Notes under the pieces: generated by a model | What the model saw: the letters and a program-made list of their open reading frames with translations, nothing else | Database searches by the model: none | Told to the model about the DNA's origin: nothing | In this document: positions 28,519-37,774 of the stretch, piece after piece | Layout of the letters: each line of letters starts with the position of its first letter | How positions within the stretch are numbered: the stretch's first letter is position 1 | Source: Helicobacteraceae bacterium | Lineage (GTDB): Bacteria; Campylobacterota; Campylobacteria; Campylobacterales; Sulfurimonadaceae | Length of the DNA stretch: 64,000 bases | Assembly: GCA_027063225.1 (NCBI GenBank) | Contig: JAMOSG010000039.1 | Coordinates: forward strand, 1-64,000 | Direction of reading: 5' to 3' | Translations under genes and position numbers: made by a program

Positions 28519-29388
28519 TTATTTTGTAAAGTTTACATCAACTACATGGTGTTGTAAACCTAACTCTTCTGGTGAACAACCAAGAGCAAGTCCTACCATT
28601 TGTTGCATATGAAGTACAGGCATATCAAACTCACGTCCAACAGCTTCACCTGCATGTTCTGCTTGAGTATCTAGTTTAAGGTGACATAATGGACAAGGAG
28701 TTACCATCATATCTGCATTGTTATCTGTTGCACCAGCAATAGCATTACCACTAAGTGTTGCAGCAGTTTTTGGTGCTTGAAGTTCTACATGGAAACCACA
28801 ACATTTATTTTTCTCTTCATAATCAACACTTTCTCCACCACAAGCGATGATTAAGTCATCAAGTGAAGTAGGGTTATAAGGGTTGTCTTTTTTGTGTAAT
28901 TCTGAAGGGCGAATATTGTGACAACCATAAAATGGTGCAATATTAAATTCGCTAAGTGGTTTTACAACCATCTCTTTGATTTTATCTAAACCAAAATCAT
29001 CAATAATTGCATAAAGGAAATGTACAATTTCAGAAGTTCCTTTGTACTCTAAACCAACTTCAGCTAGTTTTTCATTTACTCTAGCTTTAAGTTCTGGGTC
29101 ATTATCTAAACGGTGTTTAGTCATTGCAGAGTTAAGTTGACAAGTATTACAGATAGTAACCATTGTTAAACCTTTTTGCTCTGCATAAGCAATATTACGT
29201 GCATTTAAAACTACCGATAAAAAGTCATCATAATCTTGAAGGTGAGAAGCACCACAACATGATGCTTCTGTAAGCTCAATAAGTTCAATACCAAGTTTTT
29301 TAGCAACTGCCATTGTTGACATCATCTGCTCAGGAGTACTTTGTTTTGCTGTACAACCTGTAAAAAGTGCATATTTTAATTTTTCCAT
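28519..29388 (-). CDS. sdhE: Succinate dehydrogenase/fumarate reductase subunit E (CCG-domain protein)
   Basis: A 289-residue protein of the heterodisulfide-reductase subunit B type. Two cysteine-rich CCG modules are visible: TGCTAKQ, ASCCGASH and CNTC in the N-terminal half; YGCHN, NKCCGFH and CPLCH in the C-terminal half. In the non-classical (type E) succinate:quinone reductases this subunit replaces the haem b membrane anchor and takes electrons to or from quinone. No transmembrane helix is present. The order sdhA-sdhB-sdhE is the expected one. This is not the flavinylation factor also called SdhE. Confidence 0.88.
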   Translation of the reverse strand: MEKLKYALFTGCTAKQSTPEQMMSTMAVAKKLGIELIELTEASCCGASHLQDYDDFLSVVLNARNIAYAEQKGLTMVTICNTCQLNSAMTKHRLDNDPELKARVNEKLAEVGLEYKGTSEIVHFLYAIIDDFGLDKIKEMVVKPLSEFNIAPFYGCHNIRPSELHKKDNPYNPTSLDDLIIACGGESVDYEEKNKCCGFHVELQAPKTAATLSGNAIAGATDNNADMMVTPCPLCHLKLDTQAEHAGEAVGREFDMPVLHMQQMVGLALGCSPEELGLQHHVVDVNFTK

Positions 29389-29398
29389 CTTTATACTC

Positions 29399-30382
29399 CT
29401 AGAATCTGTCTTTTACAGTTGATGAAGATGCAATAAGTTTTTTGATCTCATCCATATTGTCTGATGTTGGAATGTTCCATGGCATTGTAATTTTACCTTT
29501 TTTGAACATTTTAAATGCAACAGGTACATGTTTAACAATTTTTGTACCTTCAGAGTAAAGTACAAGTCCACCCTCATCAAGTACACCACGTTTTGCAATA
29601 GAGTGTTTAAATCCAACAGCATGACGTGTTGCTACATTGCTTTGTACTACATTTTCTTTAAATAACATTTGGTGAAGTTTAGTGATTTTGTCAATTGGAT
29701 TTACATCTTTTGGACAAACCTCTGCACATTCGTAACATTTTACACAATCCCAAACACCTTTATTCTCTTCACCAAGAAGTTTTAAACGTGAAGTGTGTGC
29801 ATCATCACGAACATCTGCTTCAAAACGGTAAGCTTTTGCAAATGCAGCTGGACCAAAGAATTCATCATTTGCCTCTACAACTGGACAAGCATAGTGACAA
29901 GCACCACATTGAATACAAAGGTCAGCTTCATTAAGCTCTTCAGCTTCCTCTGGAGTTACAAGGTGTTCATGCTCTGGATGCTCTTCTACATCAGAAATAA
30001 GGTAAGGATGAATCTCCTCATGTTTATCCCAGAAGTCTGTTTTATCGATAATCATATCTTTAACAGCACGTTTTTTGCTAAGTGGCTCAATAATAAGCTC
30101 GTTACCAAACCATTCAAGCATAGTATTCATACTCTCTTTACAAGCAAGAGTACTTCTACCATTTACTTTAATAGCACATGCTCCACAGATACCATGACGA
30201 CAACTTCTTCTGTAAGAAAAACTTCCATCATGGTCCCATTTAATTCTATTTAAAATATCTAAAACAACTTCTTCAGAAGTTACTTCCATTGTATAATCTT
30301 CATAATATGGAAGATAATCTTCATCAGCATTAAAACGAAATACTTTGAAGTTTACTTTTTGTGTTGTAATATTTGTACTCAT
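29399..30382 (-). CDS. sdhB: Succinate dehydrogenase/fumarate reductase iron-sulfur subunit
   Basis: Carries three iron-sulfur clusters between the flavin and the quinone side. 327 residues, longer than classical SdhB. The [2Fe-2S] ligands are in SCRHGICGACAIKVNG...LAC, the second cluster in CIQCGACHYACP and the third in CVKCYECAEVCPKDVNP. The gap to sdhE is 10 nt and to sdhA 9 nt, so it is one operon. Confidence 0.93.
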   Translation of the reverse strand: MSTNITTQKVNFKVFRFNADEDYLPYYEDYTMEVTSEEVVLDILNRIKWDHDGSFSYRRSCRHGICGACAIKVNGRSTLACKESMNTMLEWFGNELIIEPLSKKRAVKDMIIDKTDFWDKHEEIHPYLISDVEEHPEHEHLVTPEEAEELNEADLCIQCGACHYACPVVEANDEFFGPAAFAKAYRFEADVRDDAHTSRLKLLGEENKGVWDCVKCYECAEVCPKDVNPIDKITKLHQMLFKENVVQSNVATRHAVGFKHSIAKRGVLDEGGLVLYSEGTKIVKHVPVAFKMFKKGKITMPWNIPTSDNMDEIKKLIASSSTVKDRF

Positions 30383-30391
30383 AAGTTTCCC

Positions 30392-32104
30392 TTAGTAGTT
30401 TCTTGCTTTTAGTTCATGTTTACCAAGAACAACATCCATATAGTCTAGTTTAATGTTACCATCTTCATCCATATATGCCATTGTGTGTTTTAAGAAGTTT
30501 TTATCATCTCTTTCTTGGAAATCTTCACGGTAGTGAGCACCACGACTCTCATTTCTTGGAATAGCACTCTCAACAATAAATAAAGAGTAGTCTAACATAT
30601 GTCCAAGCTCAATTGCTTCTTGAAGTTCAGTATTAAATACTTTAGATTTATCTTTAATACGGATATTTTTAAATCTTTCTCTTAGTTCTTTTACTACTTT
30701 TGTAGCTTCTTCTAAAGTTTCTTTAGTTCTAAATGCACCAGCGTTTGCACTCATAGTTTGTTGTAACTCTTCACGAATTTGAGTTACACTTTCATCACCA
30801 TTGTTGTTAAGTACAAAGTTAATCTCATCTAGTGCACGTTGGGCATCCTCTTGTGTAGCTGGACGAAGTTCGATATCATCAATCTCTTCTACCATTGTCT
30901 TACCAACAAATCTACCAAAAAGTAATGCTTCAAGTACAGAGTTTGCACCAAGGCGGTTTGCACCATGAACAGATACACAAGCACACTCACCAGCAGCATA
31001 GAAGCCTTCTACAAACTCTTCATTATTCTTACGAACATGCCCTGGAATATCAACAGGAATACCACCCATAGAGTAGTGTGCAGTTGCAGAGATTAAGATA
31101 GGCTCTTTAATCATATCAAGCCCTAAGAAAGTCATAGCAAGTTCACGAAGCTCAGGAAGTTTTTGCATAATAAGCTCTTCACCAAGGTGTGTTACATCTA
31201 AGTAAACTGCATCTTTACGTGGACCAACACCGCGTCCCTCTCTAATCTCATTTAAAATAGCACGAGAAACAACATCACGTGAAGCAAGTTCAAGTGCATT
31301 TGGTGCATATTTTTCCATAAAACGCTCACCCTTAGAGTTAAAAAGGCGTCCACCTTCACCACGAGCCGCTTCAGAGATAAGTACACCATTTCCACTAAGT
31401 CCAGATGGGTGGAATTGAACAAATTCCATATCTTCTAAAGGAAGACCATGACGAGCAACAATACTTAAACCATCACCAGTATTTGCATGAGCATTTGAGT
31501 TGATTTTGTAAGAACGTGCATAACCACCAGTTGCAAACATTACAGATTTTGCATTAAAAATAGCAGTTTTCATATTGCGAATATTAAATGCAACAACACC
31601 ACTTACTTTACCATCTTTGTAAAGGATATCTGCAGCATACCACTCATCCCAAAATTTTACACCAGCACGATGTGCTTGCTCATAAATTGTTTGAAGAAGA
31701 GTTAATCCTGTTCTATCTTTTGCAAAACAAGCACGAGGTGAGCTTTGTCCACCAAATGGACGTTGAGCAATCTTACCATCTTCAGTACGACTAAATGCTG
31801 CACCCATTCTTTCAGCCCAGCGGATTGTTTCTGGTGCTTTTTGACACATAAATTCAACAGCATCTTGGTCTGCTAAATAATCTGAACCCTTTACTGTATC
31901 AAACTCGTGAAGTTCAACACTATCCTCATCACTAAATGCCGCATTTACACCACCTTGAGCCGCACCTGAGTGGCTTCTTAAAGGATGTAACTTTGTAATA
32001 ACAGCAACTTTTTTTCCTGCATTTTGCAACTCTCTTGCTGCTGCACATCCCGCAAGACCAGCACCAACAACGATTGCATCGTAAGTATAAATAGGAATAC
32101 TCAT
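30392..32104 (-). CDS. sdhA: Succinate dehydrogenase/fumarate reductase flavoprotein subunit
   Basis: Oxidises succinate or reduces fumarate with covalently bound FAD. 570 residues from the ATG at 32102-32104. The FAD-binding GAGLAGCAAAREL, the flavinylated histidine region RSHSGAAQGGVNAAF, the catalytic block HPSGLSGNGVLISEAARGEGG and HYSMGGIPVD are all present. No Tat signal precedes the flavin domain, unlike the periplasmic methylmenaquinol:fumarate reductase MfrA of Wolinella, so a cytoplasmic enzyme is inferred. A longer frame to 32191 crosses the promoter and is rejected; AAGGAAAG precedes the chosen start. Confidence 0.94.
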   Translation of the reverse strand: MSIPIYTYDAIVVGAGLAGCAAARELQNAGKKVAVITKLHPLRSHSGAAQGGVNAAFSDEDSVELHEFDTVKGSDYLADQDAVEFMCQKAPETIRWAERMGAAFSRTEDGKIAQRPFGGQSSPRACFAKDRTGLTLLQTIYEQAHRAGVKFWDEWYAADILYKDGKVSGVVAFNIRNMKTAIFNAKSVMFATGGYARSYKINSNAHANTGDGLSIVARHGLPLEDMEFVQFHPSGLSGNGVLISEAARGEGGRLFNSKGERFMEKYAPNALELASRDVVSRAILNEIREGRGVGPRKDAVYLDVTHLGEELIMQKLPELRELAMTFLGLDMIKEPILISATAHYSMGGIPVDIPGHVRKNNEEFVEGFYAAGECACVSVHGANRLGANSVLEALLFGRFVGKTMVEEIDDIELRPATQEDAQRALDEINFVLNNNGDESVTQIREELQQTMSANAGAFRTKETLEEATKVVKELRERFKNIRIKDKSKVFNTELQEAIELGHMLDYSLFIVESAIPRNESRGAHYREDFQERDDKNFLKHTMAYMDEDGNIKLDYMDVVLGKHELKARNY

Positions 32105-32140
32105 TAACTTTCCTTCAATTGTAGAACTAAAATAATGCCC

Positions 32141-32146
32141 ATTATA
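32141..32146 (-). promoter_or_regulatory. Putative -10 box for sdhABE
   Basis: TATAAT on the minus strand preceded directly by TG, 37 nt upstream of the sdhA start. Confidence 0.5.
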
Positions 32147-32230
32147 CATTAACTTGGCTTTGTATAGGTTAAAATTATAATTAAATAGCATTAACTTCTA
32201 TTTTGTTACGATTTTGGACATATTATATAG

Positions 32231-32236
32231 TATAAT
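32231..32236 (+). promoter_or_regulatory. -10 box ending 6 nt before the thiL ATG
   Basis: Consensus TATAAT, 6 nt, then ATG; no ribosome-binding site upstream. Predicts a leaderless thiL transcript. Confidence 0.55.
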
Positions 32237-32242
32237 AAATTT

Positions 32243-33067
32243 ATGAATTTAGAAAACTATTTTATTCAAACCTTAAAAAATAGTCACATTGGAGATGATG
32301 GAGCATTAATGGGTGATGGGTATGTTTACTCAAAGGATGCTTTTTTTGAAAATGTCCATTTTAAGAGGGAGTGGCTTACATTATATGATATTGCTAAAAA
32401 AGCTATGGTGGTAAATATTTCTGATGCAATTGCTATGAATGCAATACCAAAATATGCACTTTTAGCAGTAGCTATGCCAAAACATTTTACAAAACAAGAG
32501 GCTCAAGAGTTAAGTAGAGGTTTTTATGAAACTGCAAAAGAGTATAACGTAGAGATAATAGGTGGAGATACATTAAGCAATACAAAGGTAGATATTAGTG
32601 TTACTATTATTAGTAAAACAAAAAAACCACTTCTACGTAAAGGTATAAAAGAGGGGTATCTTTTAGCTTATACAGGGGAACTTGGTAGAAGTAAAAAAGA
32701 GTTACAAAAACTTTTTAGAGGTGGAAAAATTCATAAAAAATCTAAGTTTATCAACATCACTTTACGTCAAAAGTTTATTGCAAACTCTATACGTTTTTTA
32801 AAAAGTGGTATGGATATTTCAGATGGTTTATTGAGTGACTTAGAAAAATTGGCAAATGTAAATAAGATAGGATTTAGGTTTTTAACAAAAATAGAAAAAA
32901 ATGTAGGTTGCAGTGGTGAAGAGTACGAGATGTTAATAGCTTTTGACAGACGCAATAAAAAAGCGTTACTTCGTCACTCAAAGCAAACGCGGACACCTTT
33001 ACATATTTTTGCACAAGCTACAAAACAAAAAAGATATATAAACAGGTGTAAAGCACACCATTTTTAA
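32243..33067 (+). CDS. thiL: Thiamine-monophosphate kinase
   Basis: Phosphorylates thiamine monophosphate to the active cofactor thiamine diphosphate. 274 residues. The PurM-like fold is indicated by IGDDGAL near the start, AKKAMVVNISDAIAMNAIP, IIGGDTLS and the C-terminal GMDISDGLLSDLEKL with the metal-binding Asp residues. It is shorter than E. coli ThiL (about 325) but contains all blocks. No ribosome site precedes the ATG and a -10 box sits 6 nt upstream. Confidence 0.9.
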   Translation: MNLENYFIQTLKNSHIGDDGALMGDGYVYSKDAFFENVHFKREWLTLYDIAKKAMVVNISDAIAMNAIPKYALLAVAMPKHFTKQEAQELSRGFYETAKEYNVEIIGGDTLSNTKVDISVTIISKTKKPLLRKGIKEGYLLAYTGELGRSKKELQKLFRGGKIHKKSKFINITLRQKFIANSIRFLKSGMDISDGLLSDLEKLANVNKIGFRFLTKIEKNVGCSGEEYEMLIAFDRRNKKALLRHSKQTRTPLHIFAQATKQKRYINRCKAHHF

Positions 33068-33082
33068 AAAAAGAGAGACATA

Positions 33083-34156
33083 ATGGATAGATTTTATTTT
33101 TTAATGCATGCAAGCATAGATTTTTACTTTAAACAATCTCCACGTGATTTTGTGGTTGAGGAGATACCACTTTATGAATTTAGCGGTGAAGGGGAGCATT
33201 TAGTTTTATTTATACGTAAAAAAAATCTTTCAACTCCAGAGATGATAGGAAAAATTGCAAGATATTTGGGAATTAAAAATAAAGAGATAGGGTATGCAGG
33301 ACTTAAAGATAAACATGCAATGACAAAGCAGTACATCTCTTTACATAAAAAATATGAGCAGCAGCTAGAGGGATTTGATGCACCAGATATTAAGATTTTA
33401 TCTAAAACGTATCATAACAATAAAATTCGTATAGGGCATCTTAAAGGGAATAAATTCTATATTCGTCTTAAAAAAGTAAATAAAACAGATGCACTCAAAA
33501 TTGACCAAGCATTACAAAATATTGAAAAGCAGGGGATACCAAACTATTTTGGTTATCAACGTTTTGGTAATGATCAAGACAACCATATTTTAGGGCAAAA
33601 AATTGTAGAAGGGAGACATAAAGAGCGTAACCCTAGAGTAAAAAGATTACTTATTAATGCTTACCAATCACACCTTTTTAATTTATGGCTTAGTAAACGT
33701 TTAGAGATGAGTACACTTGTTGCAAATTTTAGTGAAAATGAGTTGGAAAGTTTACTTAATTTACCAAAAGGGCAAATAAAATCTTTAAAAAACCAACAAC
33801 ATTTCTTTAAGCTTTTAGATGGTGATGTTATGGAGCACTATCCGTATGGAAAATTATTTCATTTTGAGGGGGAAAGTGCCGATATAGAGAGATTCAATAA
33901 CAGAGATATAACAGTTACTGGTCTTTTAAGTGGAAAAAGAGCAAAAACAGCACTCTCAATAGCTAGAGATATTGAAAAAGATTATGATGTTATTACAAAT
34001 GAAGATGGAGCACGCCGTTTTGCATGGATTTATCCAACAGATATAGAGGGAAAACATAATCCAGTAGAGGCACATTATGAGCTTCATTTTACGCTGCCAA
34101 AAGGCTCTTATGCAACAGTACTTGTAGAAGAGTTAGCAAAGAAAAAATTAATATAA
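33083..34156 (+). CDS. truD: tRNA pseudouridine-13 synthase
   Basis: Makes pseudouridine 13 in tRNA-Glu. 357 residues. The TruD catalytic block is GYAGLKDKHAMTKQYIS with the active-site Asp; PNYFGYQRFG and RLLINAYQSHLFNLWL are also family-specific. AGAGAG precedes the ATG at 33083; an internal ATG at 33104 is an alternative. It follows thiL by 15 nt. Confidence 0.95.
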   Translation: MDRFYFLMHASIDFYFKQSPRDFVVEEIPLYEFSGEGEHLVLFIRKKNLSTPEMIGKIARYLGIKNKEIGYAGLKDKHAMTKQYISLHKKYEQQLEGFDAPDIKILSKTYHNNKIRIGHLKGNKFYIRLKKVNKTDALKIDQALQNIEKQGIPNYFGYQRFGNDQDNHILGQKIVEGRHKERNPRVKRLLINAYQSHLFNLWLSKRLEMSTLVANFSENELESLLNLPKGQIKSLKNQQHFFKLLDGDVMEHYPYGKLFHFEGESADIERFNNRDITVTGLLSGKRAKTALSIARDIEKDYDVITNEDGARRFAWIYPTDIEGKHNPVEAHYELHFTLPKGSYATVLVEELAKKKLI

Positions 34157-34166
34157 GAGGTATTGA

Positions 34167-34994
34167 ATGGAAAAAAGACATATAACATCTGCGATTTCAC
34201 AACTTTTTGGAAAGTTTGCATCAAAAGAGTTTCCAAAGTGGTTTCAAGTTATAGTGAATCAATCGTATGTTTCACTTATGGGATTAGATATGAGTGAGTT
34301 TCAATCACCATCTTCATATAAATCTTTAAATGCACTTTTTACAAGAAGACTCAATAAAGATAGAGAGTTTTCAAAAGACCCAAAAGATTTTATAGCTCCA
34401 TGTGACTCATGGGTATCTGAGCTTGGTCCAATTCGTGATGATTATGCATTGCAAATTAAGGGGATGCGTTATAAGTGTAGTGATTTAATTGGAAATAAAT
34501 TTAGTGACAAAGAGAAAAATATTATTCGTGATGGAGAGTTTATAAACTTTTATCTTTCACCTAAAGATTACCATCGCTACCATATGCCAACAGATGCAAA
34601 AATTTTAAAAGCAGTACATATTCCTGGAAAATTTTACCCTGTAAATGTTCCATCACTTAAAAAGAAACTCAATCTTTTTGTAGAGAATGAAAGAGTTGTA
34701 ATTTTTTGTGAGACAATGCAAGGTAAGAAGTTTTATATGGTACTTGTGAGTGCTTTAAATGTTGGTGTTATGAAAGTGAGTTTTGATCCTAGAATTCAGA
34801 CAAATGCAAGTGCTACAACTCCACAAGTGTATGAATTTGAAAACCTTACACTTAAAAAAGGGGAAGATTTTGGTTGTTTTGAGATGGGTTCAACAATAGT
34901 GTTACTTGCTCAAAAAGATATGTTTGCAGATATTCATATTGAGCAAAATGAGCATATTAAGTATGCTCAAACTATTGGGCATTTAAAGTTATAA
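34167..34994 (+). CDS. psd: Phosphatidylserine decarboxylase proenzyme
   Basis: Converts phosphatidylserine to phosphatidylethanolamine at the inner membrane. 275 residues. The autocleavage site appears as MGST (LGST in most relatives), whose serine becomes the pyruvoyl group. Other blocks are ALFTRRLN, the CDSWVSE region, and YHRYHMP with the catalytic His. It follows truD after 10 nt. Its stop codon lies inside a strong hairpin shared with the convergent gene. Confidence 0.95.
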   Translation: MEKRHITSAISQLFGKFASKEFPKWFQVIVNQSYVSLMGLDMSEFQSPSSYKSLNALFTRRLNKDREFSKDPKDFIAPCDSWVSELGPIRDDYALQIKGMRYKCSDLIGNKFSDKEKNIIRDGEFINFYLSPKDYHRYHMPTDAKILKAVHIPGKFYPVNVPSLKKKLNLFVENERVVIFCETMQGKKFYMVLVSALNVGVMKVSFDPRIQTNASATTPQVYEFENLTLKKGEDFGCFEMGSTIVLLAQKDMFADIHIEQNEHIKYAQTIGHLKL

Positions 34995-35017
34995 ACACTA
35001 TTTTTTAGTGTTTATAA
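34989..35017. terminator. Bidirectional terminator overlapping two stop codons
   Basis: A perfect 12-bp stem (TTATAAACACTA / TAGTGTTTATAA) with a 5-nt T loop. It includes the psd stop and the stop of the convergent 202-residue gene, which end only 3 nt apart. Confidence 0.65.
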
Positions 35018-35606
35018 CTTGTAGTTTTACAAAAAGTTGTCCATCTTGTGCATAAATATCGATGCGGGTGTCGATTGGAAATTTTTGTTGAAGCAATACA
35101 CCCTGAATAGAGTGTAAAACATGGTAAAAACTTTGATACATTGGAGCAATAATATGATCAAGATTGTCTTTTTTTACAAGGTTTGCTAATTTTTCTATAA
35201 CACAATAGTAAACACTTTTATTTACTGAACGTTGAATAAGATAGTCTCTCATAATTTCTATGTTTGTTTCTAAAACATCTTTTTCATCTTCATTAAGAAT
35301 TTTATTCTCATGTGCTCGTTTTAAGTTTTCATCTATCTCATGTTCAATAATATGATTTTCTCTATCCATAAGTTCATCAAGATTTGGACAAATCTTGTAA
35401 AGTTCATCCATTAAATCATCAGAAGATAATCTTCTTGCTTCTACATTGTAAACATAAGTTTTATCTTCAAAATATTCATGGTCAAGTGCTTTAACGAGTT
35501 GTACAGCAATATTGAGATATTTGTATTTATCCTCTTTATTGTTATCGAACTCTATTCCTGTATGGGAGATGATAGGTTTTGGTCCTACATATTGTACTTT
35601 ATTCAT
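34998..35606 (-). CDS. Conserved-looking helical protein of unknown function
   Basis: 202 residues, mainly acidic and helical, with no membrane segment. It begins MNKVQYVGPKPIISHTGIEFD, which recalls short conserved proteins of Campylobacterota that I cannot name. The C-terminus (IDIYAQDGQLFVKLQVI) looks like a beta hairpin. It lies 18 nt downstream of ychF on the same strand and is probably cotranscribed with it. Confidence 0.65.
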   Translation of the reverse strand: MNKVQYVGPKPIISHTGIEFDNNKEDKYKYLNIAVQLVKALDHEYFEDKTYVYNVEARRLSSDDLMDELYKICPNLDELMDRENHIIEHEIDENLKRAHENKILNEDEKDVLETNIEIMRDYLIQRSVNKSVYYCVIEKLANLVKKDNLDHIIAPMYQSFYHVLHSIQGVLLQQKFPIDTRIDIYAQDGQLFVKLQVINTKK

Positions 35607-35624
35607 AAAGATAAAACCTTTTAT

Positions 35625-36725
35625 TTATACGTTAAATCTAAAATGCATTACATCGCCATCTTGAACAATATAATCTTTACCTTCAAGACGCATTTTACCA
35701 GCCTCTTTTGCTTTTGCTTCACCACCATATTTTATGAAATCTTCATAAGAGATAACCTCTGCACGGATAAACCCTTTTTCAAAATCGTTGTGGATTGCAG
35801 CAGCAGCACGTGGAGCAGTTGAGTTTTTCTTAATAGTCCATGAACGAACCTCTTTTACACCTGCAGTGAAGTAGCTCATAAGTCCTAGTTTATCAAAACC
35901 TTTATGGATGATTTGTGCAAGACCAGACTCTTTTACACCTAACTCTTCTAAAAATTCAGCCGCTTCATCATCCTCTAAACCAATAAGCTCCTCTTCAACT
36001 TTAGCACAAAGTTTAATAAGCTCACAATTATTTTTTTGTGCATGTTCACGTAGAGCTTTTACATATTTGTTATCTTCTAAAAGTCCATCTTCATCTGTAT
36101 TTGCACCATACATAATCTCTTTATCTGTTAAAAGGCGAATTTCACGGTTAAGTTGTTTATATTCATCTGAATCTGCTTTTTCAAAGTTACGTGCTAAGTT
36201 ACCATCTGCTAAAAATTCTAAAAGTTCCTCTGCAACCTCTAATGAAGCTTTTGCACTTTTGTCTGCTTTTGCTTGTTTTTTAAGGCGTTCAACTCTGTTT
36301 GAAAGTACTTCAATATCTGCTAAGATAAGCTCACCTTCAATAATCTCAACATCACGTAAAGGGTCAATGCTTCCTTCGTTATGAACAATATTTTCATCAT
36401 CGAAACAACGAACAATTTGTAAAATAACTTCAGTTTCACGGATGTTAGATAAAAATTTATTCCCTAAACCTTCCCCTTTAGAAGCACCTTTTACAAGACC
36501 TGCAATGTCTACAAAATCAAGCGTAGAGTATTGAATACGCTCTGGATTAACGATTTTTGCTAACTCTTTTAAACGCTCATCTGGAACTGGAACTACTGCT
36601 TTGTTTGGCTCAATTGTACAAAACGGATAGTTTGCTGCTTCTGCATTTTGTGCTTTTGTTAGTGCATTAAAAGTTGTTGATTTACCTACGTTTGGAAGTC
36701 CCACAAGACCTATTGCTAAACCCAT
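35625..36725 (-). CDS. ychF: Ribosome-binding ATPase YchF
   Basis: Obg-family P-loop ATPase that binds the large ribosomal subunit and affects oxidative-stress responses. 366 residues. Walker A is in [15 protein letters not shown]3 in [20 protein letters not shown], and the C-terminal TGS domain ends in [15 protein letters not shown] precedes the ATG. Its -10 box overlaps that of the divergent small membrane protein gene. Confidence 0.95.
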   Translation of the reverse strand: MGLAIGLVGLPNVGKSTTFNALTKAQNAEAANYPFCTIEPNKAVVPVPDERLKELAKIVNPERIQYSTLDFVDIAGLVKGASKGEGLGNKFLSNIRETEVILQIVRCFDDENIVHNEGSIDPLRDVEIIEGELILADIEVLSNRVERLKKQAKADKSAKASLEVAEELLEFLADGNLARNFEKADSDEYKQLNREIRLLTDKEIMYGANTDEDGLLEDNKYVKALREHAQKNNCELIKLCAKVEEELIGLEDDEAAEFLEELGVKESGLAQIIHKGFDKLGLMSYFTAGVKEVRSWTIKKNSTAPRAAAAIHNDFEKGFIRAEVISYEDFIKYGGEAKAKEAGKMRLEGKDYIVQDGDVMHFRFNV

Positions 36726-36749
36726 ATCTTACCTTTTAGAAAGTTTTTG

Positions 36750-36759
36750 TATAATTATA
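36750..36759. promoter_or_regulatory. Palindromic, overlapping divergent -10 boxes
   Basis: TATAATTATA reads as TATAAT on both strands (36750-36755 plus and 36754-36759 minus), between ychF (minus) and the small membrane protein gene (plus). Confidence 0.5.
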
Positions 36760-36783
36760 GCTAAAAAATTGGAGATAATTTTA

Positions 36784-36957
36784 ATGTGCCTTATTGTTGC
36801 CATTGTAGCATTGATGTTAGCGTATAACTTTTTTATGTTAGGGGAATATCTCCAAGGTTTAGGAAGTGTGGCAGTAGCTATCTTCTTTTTCTGGCTTATG
36901 ATACGAAATATTCAATATGTAAAAAAATTAAAACAAGAGAAGAAAAATGATAATTGA
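36784..36957 (+). CDS. Small membrane protein (57 aa)
   Basis: 57 residues with two hydrophobic segments (IVAIVALMLAYNFFMLG and GLGSVAVAIFFFWLMI) and a short lysine-rich tail. The ATG at 36784 is preferred over a TTG at 36769 because GGAG lies 9 nt upstream. It overlaps tatD by 11 nt and may be the first gene of the long envelope operon. Function unknown. Confidence 0.65.
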   Translation: MCLIVAIVALMLAYNFFMLGEYLQGLGSVAVAIFFFWLMIRNIQYVKKLKQEKKNDN

Positions 36958-37726
36958 TACACATATACATTTAGATGATAAAAGATATGAAGAGGATTTA
37001 GAAGAGGTTCTAAACAGAGCAAGAGAAGGGGGAGTAAAGCGTTTTATTATCCCTGGGGCTGATCCAAAAACACTTCCACGTGCAGTTGAGATTGCACAAA
37101 AATATGATGATGTTTATTTTGCAGTTGGTGTACACCCTTACGATTTAGAAAGTTTTAAAACTTTAGATTTTGAAGCATACTTACAACACACAAAATGTGT
37201 AGCAGTTGGAGAATGTGGGCTTGATTATTATCGCCTAGAGGGAAGTGATGAGGAGAAAGAGGCTATAAAAAAACAGCAAAAAGAGGTTTTTATTGCACAA
37301 ATAGAATTAGCAAAAAAGTATAAAAAGCCTTTAATTGTGCATATTCGTGATGCTTCAAATGATGCAAAAGAGGTTTTACTTCAAAATAATGCAGGTGAAG
37401 TTGGTGGAGTACTTCATTGTTTTAATGCAGATGAGCAGCTCTTAAGTTTAGCAAATGAGAACTTTTACTTTGGAATAGGGGGAGTAGTTACTTTTAAAAA
37501 TGCTAAAAAGCTTGTAAATGTTCTTCCAAAAATTCCAAAAGAGAAGTTAGTAGTTGAAACAGATGGTCCATACTTAACACCAACTCCCCACAGAGGGGAG
37601 CGTAATGAACCATTTTATACAACATTTGTTGTGAAAAAAATGGGTGAAATTTTAGAAAAAGATGAAAAAGAGTTAGAAGATTTAACAACTTTTAATGCGA
37701 AAAAGCTCTTTAATATAGAGTTTTAA
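36947..37726 (+). CDS. tatD: TatD-family metal-dependent deoxyribonuclease
   Basis: 259 residues with the TIM-barrel metallohydrolase pattern: DTHIHLDD (metal-binding histidines), AVGECGLDYYRLE, KPLIVHIRDA, LHCFNAD and VETDGPYLTP. Family members have 3'-5' exonuclease activity on DNA and may act in repair. It follows the small membrane gene with an 11-nt overlap. Confidence 0.93.
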   Translation: MIIDTHIHLDDKRYEEDLEEVLNRAREGGVKRFIIPGADPKTLPRAVEIAQKYDDVYFAVGVHPYDLESFKTLDFEAYLQHTKCVAVGECGLDYYRLEGSDEEKEAIKKQQKEVFIAQIELAKKYKKPLIVHIRDASNDAKEVLLQNNAGEVGGVLHCFNADEQLLSLANENFYFGIGGVVTFKNAKKLVNVLPKIPKEKLVVETDGPYLTPTPHRGERNEPFYTTFVVKKMGEILEKDEKELEDLTTFNAKKLFNIEF

Positions 37727-37774
37727 TTTAGTTTTTGGTAGAATCAGGCAAAAAATTATAAGAAGTTATCTATT

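Noticed and set aside
32105-32191. N-terminal extension of sdhA that might hide a signal peptide
   Set aside because: It crosses the -10 box and AAGGA site and has no twin-arginine or hydrophobic signal; the ATG at 32104 is better.
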